From Pogostemon cablin (Eukaryota > Streptophyta > Magnoliopsida > Lamiales > Lamiaceae), in the NCBI GenBank assembly GCA_023678885.1, contig CM042985.1, positions 5,444,985 to 5,508,984 of the forward strand: 64,000 nucleotides of DNA, read 5' to 3'. The translations under genes were made by a program, and so were the position numbers. The notes below the pieces were generated by a model that did no database searches, had not been told where the DNA came from, and was given only the letters and a program-made list of their open reading frames with translations. Shown here piece by piece: positions 33,232-43,876 of the stretch; positions within the stretch are counted from its first letter, which is position 1, and the number at the start of each line of letters is the position of its first letter.

Positions 33232-34420
33232 CTAACACTCGAATTAAACTACGCCTCAACTATGTAAATATAAACATGCATTGAGGTTCTAACACGCCCT
33301 ATAATATACATAGTTGAAATTCTTGTTACGAGTATTTACACAGGATAATCCTTACTCAAATATTATTTTATCGATCTTTAGACCCTTGATCAATAATAAT
33401 TATAATAATAAATTATTATTATTATCTCTAGTTTTAATAGACAAGTTGGTCTTCTTTTCTTTTGAAATAGTAAATAGCTCATATATTTCACTGCTCTCAT
33501 CAATAACTTTTGTTTAATTATATAATTGGACCCTTATTAAAAACACACACACACTTTTCAACTTTATATTAAGTGTGTAGAAACATGTAAATTTAATTAT
33601 AGACATGCATCTAAGGGCACACGTTTGGAAAATGAATAAATATGTTTTTATATTAAAGGGTACGACATTTAACTAAATGTTATAATTTTCTAAAAGTCGT
33701 CTTTATAATACAAGTGAAAAGTGATAACATTTTAAATAAAAACTCTATAACAAAACTTTCAAATATTTAACAGAAAAATTCAATCGAAAAATTAATTTGT
33801 TGAAAATTTTAAAGTTTCAATGAATTATATATCCAATGAAACATGAAATCGTTTGAGTGATGTTCCTTAAATTAAATTGAGACTTTCTCCCAAAATATTT
33901 GTGAGCAACCCATCACGAGTCCTTGTAAGAAATTATGAACGGATGTCATAAATTTGCTGAATTGTATACTAAAATCATAGTTTTAATATAAATAATATTT
34001 TAATGACAGCCTTGTAAGAAATTATGAACGGATGTCATAAATTTGCTGGATTATATACTAAAATCATAGTTTTAATATAAATAATATTTTAACAACTGTT
34101 GTTGGATAGTAGGATAGGATAGGATTGATGAATTGAATTTTATACTTTTTGATGGAGGCTTGAAATAGGTTTCATCTAAAAACGAGTTTAGTCAGTTTTC
34201 GCAAATTCTATTGTTGATTTTGCAGTTATGTCAACAATATTTTGTTGATTTTGCAGTTATGTCAACAATAAATTAGAAGGCAAATGAGGTAAATCCCACA
34301 TGTCTCCATTTCACTCATAATTAATTAAAATATATATTAACTACTAAATTTACGAAGTATACATGCACTTCTAATTTTAAATTTTCTTTCATTATAACCA
34401 AACATTAAATGACAAATAAT
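33232..34420. repeat. Local dispersed repeat, copy 3
   Basis: Continues the P block and then the block shared with 19757 and 24050. Contains a tandem duplication of about 88 bp (33924-34011, 34012-34099) around GAAATTATGAACGGATGTC. No coding capacity. Confidence 0.8.
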
Positions 34421-34526
34421 AATAATAATAAAATTAATTTTGTCCACATACATACATACTCGCCAAAACCTGCCACAAACACACAAAATCGCTCCCAGGC
34501 ACCCCAAACATGAAATGCTCGCAGTT

Positions 34527-34830
34527 ATGGGGAAGGAGAAGAGTAGTGGTATGGATAATTTTGGATCTGCAGCGGCATTCTATGTGTAGAAGGTGCCCAA
34601 CAAACATATTTCATATAATTTCATGGCATAGACGATCTGGAATCCCACTACGCAGAGTACCACCCAATTGAAAATGAATATGGATACGCACATGCGAACT
34701 CTGCAGAAACAAATTCAAAGATGGAATCGAAAAACATCGGTGTGTGGGAAGTTATGATGATAGGAAGGAAGCAATAGCAAAGACAGGCGAAGGACGCTGA
34801 GAAAGCAAGGAGGATGAGGTAGTAATACGT
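34527..34830 (+). pseudogene. Unrecognised gene remnant with a zinc-finger-like motif, copy 2
   Basis: Homologous to 25103-25560 by position and sequence. Shows LESHYAEYHPIENEYGY in one frame and, after a frame break, a CxxC...HRC-like segment (CRNKFKDGIEKHRC) in another. Stops and frameshifts make it non-coding. Confidence 0.45.
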
Positions 34831-34987
34831 GCAAGCTTGTTTTTGTCTTGCGTTGGATTTTGCATATGTATCTTTTGTTTTGGAATTTTTCATATGATCT
34901 GTTGTTTTAATATATACTGGAAGGAAAGAAGAGGAAGATCCTATACTAATAATTTCATTATAAATGTATATAATAAAATATTTGTTA

Positions 34988-35246
34988 CTTCCTCCATCCC
35001 ATAGAAGTTGACACATTTTTCTTTTTGGTTTGTCCCACTACGCATTTCCTTTTTAATACATGGGACCCACCCAAAAACAATTAATCTATTCTCATGGGCC
35101 CTACATATCACATCTAATACAACGACTCACTACACATTAAGTATTATTTCTCTCACTTCACTTTACTTCACTTTACATTAAATTATTATACTCCTTAATC
35201 TTCGTGCCCAAAAAAAATTATACCAATTTCTCTAGAATGGAGGGAG
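34988..35246. mobile_element. Stowaway-type MITE
   Basis: 259 bp between TA duplications (34986-34987, 35247-35248). Ends CTTCCTCCATCCC and GAATGGAGGGAG. Confidence 0.88.
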
Positions 35247-35248
35247 TA

Positions 35249-35690
35249 ACTTTTTACAAATGTATTTTAGTTCATCTATATTTCATTAAATATTGATATT
35301 TATAAAATGATTAAAATTATTTTCATATTAATAACATGCTTTGTTATAAATATAATACTATATTTTAAATATCTATAAATTTTGGAATTTTATATTTTTT
35401 ATATATAGTGACATTATTAATTTATAATTTGTTAAAAACTAAAATTTTAAAATATATATATAATTTCCAAATACGTTGTTAAATTTAGAAAAGAGATAAG
35501 TATATAATTTCCAATTACGTTATTTAATAATGTTATCTGAATGATTATTATCAATCACTTATTTCCATAATTTAATTTAGATGTTATTATCACTTATTAA
35601 GTTGAGTTTTGTTAAGTTTTTAATTTTTGTCTTAATTATTTATTTACAAAAGCTTCAAAATTATGTGTATAAATTTTAAGGTGTGACATT
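35249..35690. other. AT-rich spacer
   Basis: No gene or bounded element seen. AT-rich with short repeats of ATAATTTCCAA(A/T)TACGTT. Confidence 0.5.
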
Positions 35691-35924
35691 CCAAAACCTG
35701 TGTGTGGCATGCTCATAGCAACATCATCAATGGCCAGCCAGATGTCTATAATGCTCAAAAGTCAAGAAAAGGTTGCCTACTCTCTAACATACCAGAGAGA
35801 AACTAATGCATGTCTTATTCTTGGTTTATCAAAACACTGTTACATGCCTTTTCATCCCATGTTTCTGTGCTTTTCCTTTTATGTATTATTTTGATTAGAT
35901 GACAAAACTTGGTATCTGTTACTG

Positions 35925-37449
35925 TCTCAAGATGATCGTTTTATGATCAAAACATTGCGGAAATCCGAAGTTAAGGTTAGATTCCGATTTGAAACCCTCT
36001 CATCATCTTGATTCAATTCCTTGATGTCTACCTTTTCTTTGGTGGAAACCATATTCTTAGTGCTACACGTTGGGTTTTTCAAATGACTATATAAATGGTC
36101 AACCCTTTTCCTTGATGTCTACAATGACAATGTTCAACTGTCAACTAAAAAGATATTACTCTTTTTTTGTAGAGTGCGTCACTTTTATGCATTAAGCCAA
36201 CTTCAAGGCCTCTTTTATATGAGCAGATTAAGTTTACTAAGATGCTAAGTTCAACATATCTGTTATTCTGCTTTTTTCTGTTCTCATTTTTGTGTCTGAG
36301 ATTTACTGAAGCAACTGTTCAACTATTTGTGGATTCAAATACCAAATCTTGAATCTTGATTTTCTTGATTAAATCCCTATGTCTAGCTTTCAATCCATGA
36401 TATGGTAAAACATGTCCATCCATATGCAGGCAGATCCAAATAGATAGCAACTCCTTGGTATCGAAGAACATAATGGATTATAGCCTCTTGCTCGGTGTTC
36501 ACTACCAAGCACCACAATACCTACGGTCCCTGTTGTCTTATAGAAAACGCATGTCTATTGATGGATTGGGGATTGTAGCAGAAGCTGGTAAGTTTGGCAC
36601 TTACAGTCCTCTCAAGTCTATAAAGTTGTGTGGAGCTTTAATTTGACAAGAACTTAATTTCCTGGTTTTGGCTGTTTACTAACCATTCACACAAAACTCT
36701 TCTCATCCTGCATAAGATAGCAATAAGCAGCTTAACAATTGAAAAGAAGTAAATATATATATACACAACTGTATCAGCACACACTCTTCAAGATTTCATT
36801 TTAAGATGGTTACTAAATTTGGATGTCCCAACACTAATAACTGATTCTCACCTTCAATGTTGATGATTCAAAACCTCAAAGTCCATGGAGGATGAAATAA
36901 CTCTGGTCCCCCGCGGGTCTGATGACAATAGTGTGGTCGTCGGACCACATATATGAGGTAGCCGATTGCGAGCATCATCTTCAACTGGGGATGAGGAAGT
37001 GGATCTCCTCCTTCCTGGTACAGCTAGGTATTATCATGTAACCTGATTGTCAAGTGTTGTATTCACCATTAAATTAAATATCTGATCAGCAATCTCACCA
37101 CTACTTTGGTTGTTAAGAGTTAAGACACTCATGATACCCCCAACCTCAGCTTAGTGCCACCACTACTTTGGTTGTTAAGAGTTAAGACACTCATGATACC
37201 CCCAACCTCAGCTTAGTGCCACGCGTAACACTTTGTAATTTGGTTCATCTTAGCAGGCTCCAGATCCAGCTAGGAGTGAACATGCCAGCAAGAGCAGAGA
37301 AACCCCCCCTGGAGATGATGCTATACGACGTTGTCTTATATTTGGGTATTATAGATATCCTACAAGAGTACAACATGACTAAAAAGATAGAACATGCATA
37401 TAAATCCATGCAATTAATCTCCGCTGTCGACCCCAAATTTTACTCGTAA
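35925..37449 (+). pseudogene. PIP5-kinase 3' part, degenerate copy 2
   Basis: Exon remnants: about 35930-35975 (DDRFMIKTLRKSEVK), 36430-36597 (KNIMDYSLLLGVHYQAP), about 36881-37028 (SRLRASSSTGDEEVDLLLPG) and about 37256-37449 (LQIQLGVNMPARAE ... DVVLYLGIIDILQEYNMTKK). The same kinase region as copy 1. Damage differs: the acceptor before the third exon reads AA instead of AG, that exon has lost about 20 bases, and the last exon has a deletion after the MPARAE motif with altered frame and an early stop. Two copies broken independently point to a duplication of an already truncated or unselected gene. Confidence 0.85.
37100..37222 (+). repeat. 62-bp tandem duplication in a PIP5K intron
   Basis: Two near-identical copies of a segment with TTGGTTGTTAAGAGTTAAGA and ACCCCCAACCTCAGCTTAG. 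Confidence 0.85.
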
Positions 37450-37575
37450 CGTTTTTTAGAACTCATTCAAAAGGTCTTTCCCCCCAATGATGTGTTGGGT
37501 TAGAACATCCCTGTGCTTTCTCAAGTTCCAAGTTCCATTTTTAACTTCATATATCTGGAGAGGTTATACTACCCT

Positions 37576-37725
37576 GTTTCTAAAGTGAATTTTGTTCTTG
37601 AATTCTACGACTAACTTGGTAATTGAAGAATTGATTCTTTTCTTGTTATGTTTCTAAAGTGAATTTTGTTCTTGAATTCTACGACTAACTTGGTAATTGA
37701 AGAATTGATTCTTTTCTTGTTATAT
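37576..37725 (+). repeat. 75-bp tandem duplication
   Basis: Two copies starting TCTAAAGTGAATTTTG (about 37578 and 37652). The first duplication unit has one copy. Confidence 0.85.
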
Positions 37726-37955
37726 GTCACACGTGTGAGATGTCTATTTTTATTACTTAATTAATTATCATTTTCAATCACATTTTATTGAGATGTCACT
37801 TTTCCATTATACTATAGTTCATAAAATAGTTCAAAGAACAGTCTTACAATACTCAACTTCATTTTAAAGAATCTTATGGAGTGATCGAAATGGAGTAACG
37901 ACAGGGTAACTGCCTATGATGTCGCACAAAAATCCATTACAAAATCCATTACAGC

Positions 37956-40612
37956 TCAACCCATGTTAGGTGGTGGAGGGGGTGGGTACATTCCATGCCC
38001 ATGCATTTGCTGCCCTGGGAACCCTTGAGGTGGTGGCATCATATGAGGCCTTCCCATTTGTGCACCGGGGGTAAAGTTCGCCATGGGACCACTGCCGACT
38101 GAGGGAGGTGGCGGCGCAGGCATATTTCCACCAGGTGGCATAGGCCTTGGACCATTGGCCATAGGAGGAGGTGGGGGTAAGGATCCTGGCATGGAAGATG
38201 GAGGCCTTGGTAGATTCGCCATTGGTGCCCCTGGAGGAGGACCTTGAGGTGGGGGCGGTGGTGGACCTTGGGGTGGTGGAGGCATTCTGGGTGGGGGGGC
38301 ACCAGGAGCTCCTGTCCCATTAGCTGGTGGCTGGGGCTTATTTGCCTCTGGTGGCTTCGTCTTGAAGTACAATTGCAACTGCATGCCGAAAATTCCAAAA
38401 AACATTATCAATACAGCACAAAACCCGATAGTATATAGGAAAAATAAATTGGAACTGCTGCAACAGAGCAAATAATCCCAAATTGGATATAAGAACTTGG
38501 ATAAGGTAGGCTAGCTTTCAACCTTAAACATCAGGAGTTGGTTATAATGATTTAAGTGGACCTCATTGTGAATAGCTCTAAAGGAAAATAGTTTGAAAAG
38601 TTTTTACCAAGTTAGATTGTAGCATATTACATTAGACAAAGCTGTCTGCAAACTGTAACCCAACAACATACAATTCAAAAAGAAGATGCAATACCGTGAA
38701 CATTTTTGAGTCTGGATCCCAGTGGGAGAAGAACTTGGGAGTGGATTTATCGATCTCTGTACTTGGGACCTAAAATATTAAAACAAGGATATAAGAGTGC
38801 GATTTACGATACTGCATTTAGACTACCATAGAGCAAAAAAATTATTACCTTAAAAGCTATAATTTCATATGGTTCTGCGGCAAACAATAGGTACTGATAT
38901 CTTTTATCAAATTGTTGAATTTTCTGCAAATTGCATTAAGAATATCAAGAAAGTTAGTGTTAAACATGCAGACAGTAATAAAAATCATCATAATATAACT
39001 CTTAAATTGGCTGCAGTGACAGAAGATACCTGCTCAAAGGATGACATAAACCGATGCCTTGGCTTTGTGTTATCTTCGATCTCAGGATATTCTATCTGCA
39101 AAATAACAAATTCATAAAAATATCAAGGAAAGTACAGTGAAACAAATTCTGGTCATAAAGTTACAAAAGATTCAATAAGTATGCATTATGACTTCACAAG
39201 AAGTCCAATCCTGTAGTATTTGTTTTGCCCATTGAATACAAAATAGAAGAGCAGAGTGCATACCTGGAAAAGCAATGATCTCTGTTTAGTTTCTGGGTCG
39301 AATTGCTTGGTCACTCGGTATCCTGGTCTACCAATTTTAACTGCCAAAACAAGAAGAGAGTTAAACAAAGAATGAATATACATAGTGCTGAAGTCTTTAA
39401 TTCTTCAGTGAAAAAGGTAGAACTTAATGATGACAATCAATTTATTTGTTTGAAACGAAAATAAAATGATACATCAGATTATCTGTGTAAGACTTATTTT
39501 ATGCGAATAAACTATTATGTGACTTATTTGAGTATATGATATCAGATGTGCTACTGTTGTAATGGTAATAATGACAACGGCAGGGAAAAGTGTAGTAGTG
39601 AAAATGCCAAATGGAGTTTTAGCATGCAAGTAACACACTTTAACTAATAACTGTGACAATATGCATTTGATTAATGGATCATATCTTGATGGTGCAAGGT
39701 GAAAGTTATGAACTTGCAAGAAATCCAAATTTCAAAAACTATGAAGTTGAGGCAATCTAGTGCAAATTTTAAATGCTATGAAATTCTAAAGTTACAGATC
39801 TAGAGAAAAGATGATCAAAGGCTACTGCCCCCAGTAATATAAGAATCATTTGAGTGAAACTGATGATATTCGCAGTATACATCCTAATGTACATCGATAG
39901 GATCCTAACTGCTCCATATGTTAATTAACTCACATCCTGAATGAGGGAATATAGTGACAGCTTCATAAGAGATCCTTGAAAAGTAGCTAGGTTAAAAATA
40001 ATTATAATATCTGATATCCTTTGATTAGGGATAATCTACGTTCGAAGGTGAAGGACGATGGAAAACACAAAAAATTACTCCTAAAATTTGTTTCGATTAA
40101 GACAAAAGAAACATAGAACCATCAACACAACACACTTAAACTACAACTCTTCACTATGAAAACGGGGTAAAAAAGAGCTAAATTTATCATTACCAATTTT
40201 CTTGAGGTTAATTTTGCGCTTATGGGGCTGGGGCTGAGCAGGAGCTTCTTTGGCTTCACGAGCCGCTCGCTTGGCCAAGTTAGTCTGGTGACGCTTCCCC
40301 TGTGTGTGCGCCAAGTAATTCCCCTCATTGTTGTGCAATGTTAAACACAGCTTGCACTCATAACTGCAGAGCAATAAAATTCAACAAAACGAGAGAATCA
40401 ATTAAGCAGTCAAAACGCTCAACAACGCGTAATGGAGAATTAAGAATTATAGGGTTTAACCTTCCAAGGTGGTTGCGCATAAAATAGGGATCTTTGGCCA
40501 AATCAATGGTTTCGAGTGCGAGTCTTCGAAGACGCTCGCGGCGGTCGATGGCCTCATTCTGAGCAGTAGCGGCGCCTCCGCTTCCAGGCTTGGAACCCCA
40601 TTCCCTGTCCAT
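37956..40612 (-). CDS. SF3A2: Splicing factor 3A subunit 2 (SF3a66/PRP11 family)
   Basis: Seven exons on the minus strand: 40461-40612, 40194-40363, 39264-39340, 39030-39095, 38849-38923, 38695-38769 and 37956-38378. All introns are GT-AG, the phases join, and the protein is 345 residues. It starts MDREWGSKPGSGGAATAQNE and has a matrin/U1-type zinc finger (C54, C57, H70, H76 in SYECKLCLTLHNNEGN...) and the conserved KIGRPGYRVTKQFDPE region. A proline-rich tail follows (from about residue 215). In the SF3a complex of U2 snRNP this subunit helps U2 bind the branch site during spliceosome assembly in the nucleus. Start chosen by the family's MDRE-type N-terminus. The last exon ends about 60 bp from the edge of the duplicated region. 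Confidence 0.95.
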
Positions 40613-41560
40613 CTGAGCTTATCCCTGCTGAATTATCTGCGCGGAAAGACGAAAGTTTGAGAAGAGAAGATCGAAGTTTCACTTTTGGGCTTAAATATAA
40701 TTCTGCTTTGGTTAGTGGCGGTATAAGAAATGGGCCTAGAAAGCTGTCTAACAAATTGGGCTCATATCTACTAAGTAAATGTTTTGGGCTTACAGACGGG
40801 CCATGTACGTATAGACAATTAATTATGAGATTTTTCAATTTAAAGCTCGAAATATTTGTTAACTGTCGCTACGTCTGAAAATTACTGTTTTCTAAGGCTT
40901 GAAAATTATATATCATCTCTGGAAATCATAAAAAACTACATTAAATGTCATATTTTTAATATGTATTTTGAGATTTTCAGAGTAGTGGGTGGTTTTAATT
41001 TTTTTAAAAATTAATTATTTTATTTAATGGTGGAGATTAAACTAAAATCTAATCTAACAATTATAATCGTTCAGGTGCATTCAAATTGGACACTAAATTT
41101 ATATGATTATCATTAAATTATTTTATATGGTATTTTATGATTTTTAGGTCTTAAATTAATAATTTTATTCTATTATTTTTAATTCTTAAATTGATAAAAA
41201 ATAATTTTAGATGCGAAATTAATAGTCAACCTATATTTTGAGCGTTAAAAGTTGAAATGAAATTATTCCTACAAAATACTATTAGGAAAACAGAGCGCAA
41301 TTTTTTCTTCCTTCATATAAATTCAGTGTTATTATTGTGTATCAAAGATATTGGTGAATTATTAGGTAAAATTAATTAATATACATTTGTATTAAATATA
41401 ATATTTAAAAAAAATTAATACTAATCTATAAACTTTATAACGCCCTGAAATGACATACATAAATTATCGATCGAACAAGTTAGAATTAATTCCACGTAAT
41501 TCTTTCCTATGTATAAAGTGTAAAATGCAACGATTGATGAATACTCATCTTTTCTAATAT
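40613..41560. other. SF3A2 upstream region and AT-rich spacer
   Basis: Promoter and 5' leader of SF3A2 are expected just above 40612, but no clear TATA box stands out. The rest is AT-rich with no gene. Confidence 0.45.
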
Positions 41561-41950
41561 CACGGTCACCCTTTTGGATCACACAAACACATTAAGGCAA
41601 AGACTTTTTGTGTGAGGAAGTGACATGACGGATAAGGAGTGTCATTTCCTCCGGCACATTGGAATGTCGGGGCGGGCAAAATTACGTGAGAAATAACTTC
41701 TTGGTGGAGTCCAATCCCCCGGATAGCACTACTTGGTGACTAGGATACGAAAGAGTTGCATCTTATTTTTCTTTGATCGGCCTATCTTCTTTTGATAAAC
41801 AAGCTCCCTCCGGCCGAGAAGTCCCTGAACGGCTCTCGGTTATTGAGCATGTTGGGGGATTAGACATCAATTGAAAGAGCTAATCGAAAGCTTGATAAAC
41901 AAGCGAAAAAGTCTATCTATTCTTATTAATCAAGGGCGGAGTGTCATCAT
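41560..41950. other. GC-richer patch, possible mitochondrial DNA insertion
   Basis: About 390 bp with much higher GC than both flanks. Includes GAATGTCGGGGCGGGC, CAAGCTCCCTCCGGCCGAG and CTGAACGGCTCTCGG. The texture (mixed, non-repetitive, CCGGCC/GGCC blocks) resembles plant mitochondrial spacer DNA. No ORF. Origin is inferred from composition only. Confidence 0.35.
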
Positions 41951-42075
41951 TTTTATAATAAAAAAGTGATAATGATAACGTGAACTAATTTATAAATAAT
42001 TTAGAATATAAATGAATGAAAAGTAATAGTAACATTTAAAAAGAAAAGCAATAATATTTTTAATGAAAAGTAATA

Positions 42076-42286
42076 TTCCCTCCGTCCTTTGGTAGGAGTC
42101 TCATTTATTTTTGGGCACGTGGATTAAGAAGTATTATTATTTAATGTTTAGTGGGTAGTTGTATTAGTGGGTGTGTGGGCTCCATGTTTTAATTGTATTA
42201 GTGGGTGTGGGTGGATCCTATATGTCCAAAAAAAAAAAGAGATCCTTGGACAACAAAATGATAAAATGAGACTTAGACGGAGGGAG
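42076..42286. mobile_element. Stowaway-type MITE
   Basis: 211 bp between TA duplications (42074-42075, 42287-42288). Ends TTCCCTCCGTCC and GACGGAGGGAG. Confidence 0.88.
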
Positions 42287-42299
42287 TAATTAATTTTGA

Positions 42300-43650
42300 A
42301 ATGTAAAATGATATCACCGATATTTTCTCATAGATTCCCCTCCCCACATTAAACATTTTATTGATAATACTCTGTCTTCATATTCTTCATCGGACTTAAC
42401 GATTATTAATCAACCATACAAGTTAAAAGCAAACCTATACGGCTATACTCAACAATAAATGCTGTAAAATGAATTCTTAATAAGCCTGGTTTAGATCATG
42501 TAGCATAGGGCTTAACCTCGACTGGATCAAATTCAATTTTCTTTAACTCCTAATTACTTACGTTAATAATTAGGATAATTTCATCCTAATTTTCATCCTA
42601 ATTACTTACATCAATAATTAGGATAATTTCAAATATTTAGCAAATTAAGGGAGAATATATAATCGTAAAGTTACTGAAAAAAAACACTATATGAGTATGA
42701 TATACATGAATTCAAATCTTTTTTTTTTCAAAATAAACATGAACAGTGACTTATGAGCTGACTCGACCCTATAAATCGTTAACATAAATGATCATTGTAT
42801 AATTCATCATAGTAAATAGTGATGGTCAAATTTCAGAAAATAGAGTTGGTGATGGTGGTGACACTCCCCACTGGTCACTCTCACAAGGGTCATCAACGTG
42901 AGATATTTCCTCTCAACAAAGAGATGCATGCACCACAATTAATTACATTTTACTTATAATAATAAATAAAAATATTGTTCCTTTTTATTTTTGTCATGTC
43001 TTTTTCCATTTAATTGAATTTTACTCTTGTTTTATTTGTCCAAATTGTGATTTAAACCCACTGATCTCATGTCCAATTAACAATCATGAAAGGGCCAACA
43101 ACTTCATATCAAGAGAATATAATTATTAGCATTCTCCATAAATAATATAGAGACATATTTAAGTTTTAATTATTTTTCTAAATATTTTCATACTTCATTA
43201 TTTAAATATTGGATTTTTTTTTAAGAAAAAAGTATTTTAAAAAATGTAATCATGGATGGCCCATTATGACGATCTGGTTCCTTCGAAACCCAACTCAACA
43301 ATCGGTAGAGAGGCCCACCAAAAGCTTGAGATGGAGCCCAGTCCATTATATCTGTATCCTAGTTAGCATATCACCCCTACATTTGCGATTTAACTACAAA
43401 AATGCCATCCGACTACAGTCACGGTCACCGTCGAAGGAACAAAACCCACGTTGCGTTGCTTTCGGGCTGAAACGGGGAATCGCATCTGAGTCGCGCGACT
43501 CACTCAAGAAAAGGAAAAGAATAACGTTGTCCTCTGCTAAAAAACGTTCCCCTCCACTTTCTCTCTCTATACATACAACCACACTGTATCTATCTATCTA
43601 TGCATTATCAAATGTATCTCCTAGCTTTATAGAGATGGAAAGATGAGTTT
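42300..43650. other. Intergenic DNA upstream of the Rab gene
   Basis: AT-rich. A duplicated TAATTTTCATCCTAATTACTTA-like stretch sits near 42540-42630. The frame at 43209-43646 lies in the promoter region, shows no family motif and is treated as fortuitous. Confidence 0.5.
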
Positions 43651-43658
43651 AGTGATGG

Positions 43659-43666
43659 CATAAAAA
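43659..43666 (+). promoter_or_regulatory. Possible TATA box of the Rab gene
   Basis: CATAAAAA about 210 bp before the ATG, followed by a CT-rich stretch (43670-43710) typical of a plant 5' leader. Confidence 0.35.
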
Positions 43667-43876
43667 GCTTCCTCCATCCATCCTTTTCTGTTCTTTCTCT
43701 CTCCTATTCATTGCACATTGTCACTGTTGTAGTTGTTGAGCGGCCACAAATTCGTGATACAGTGAGAAGGATTGAGAGTCTCTCTGTTTTAATTTGTCAT
43801 TTTTGAGTGTGTATTTAGAGAGAGAGAGGGTTGGATTACTGTTTGGATTACTAGAAAGAGAAACTCAGGTGCTTGG

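Noticed and set aside
38039..38438. Alternative frames over the SF3A2 last exon
   Set aside because: Shadows of the proline-rich coding exon; the SF3A2 frame is supported by phase and homology.
43209..43646. 145-codon open frame upstream of the Rab gene
   Set aside because: It lies across the promoter region and has no family motif, with no splice or leader context. More likely chance.
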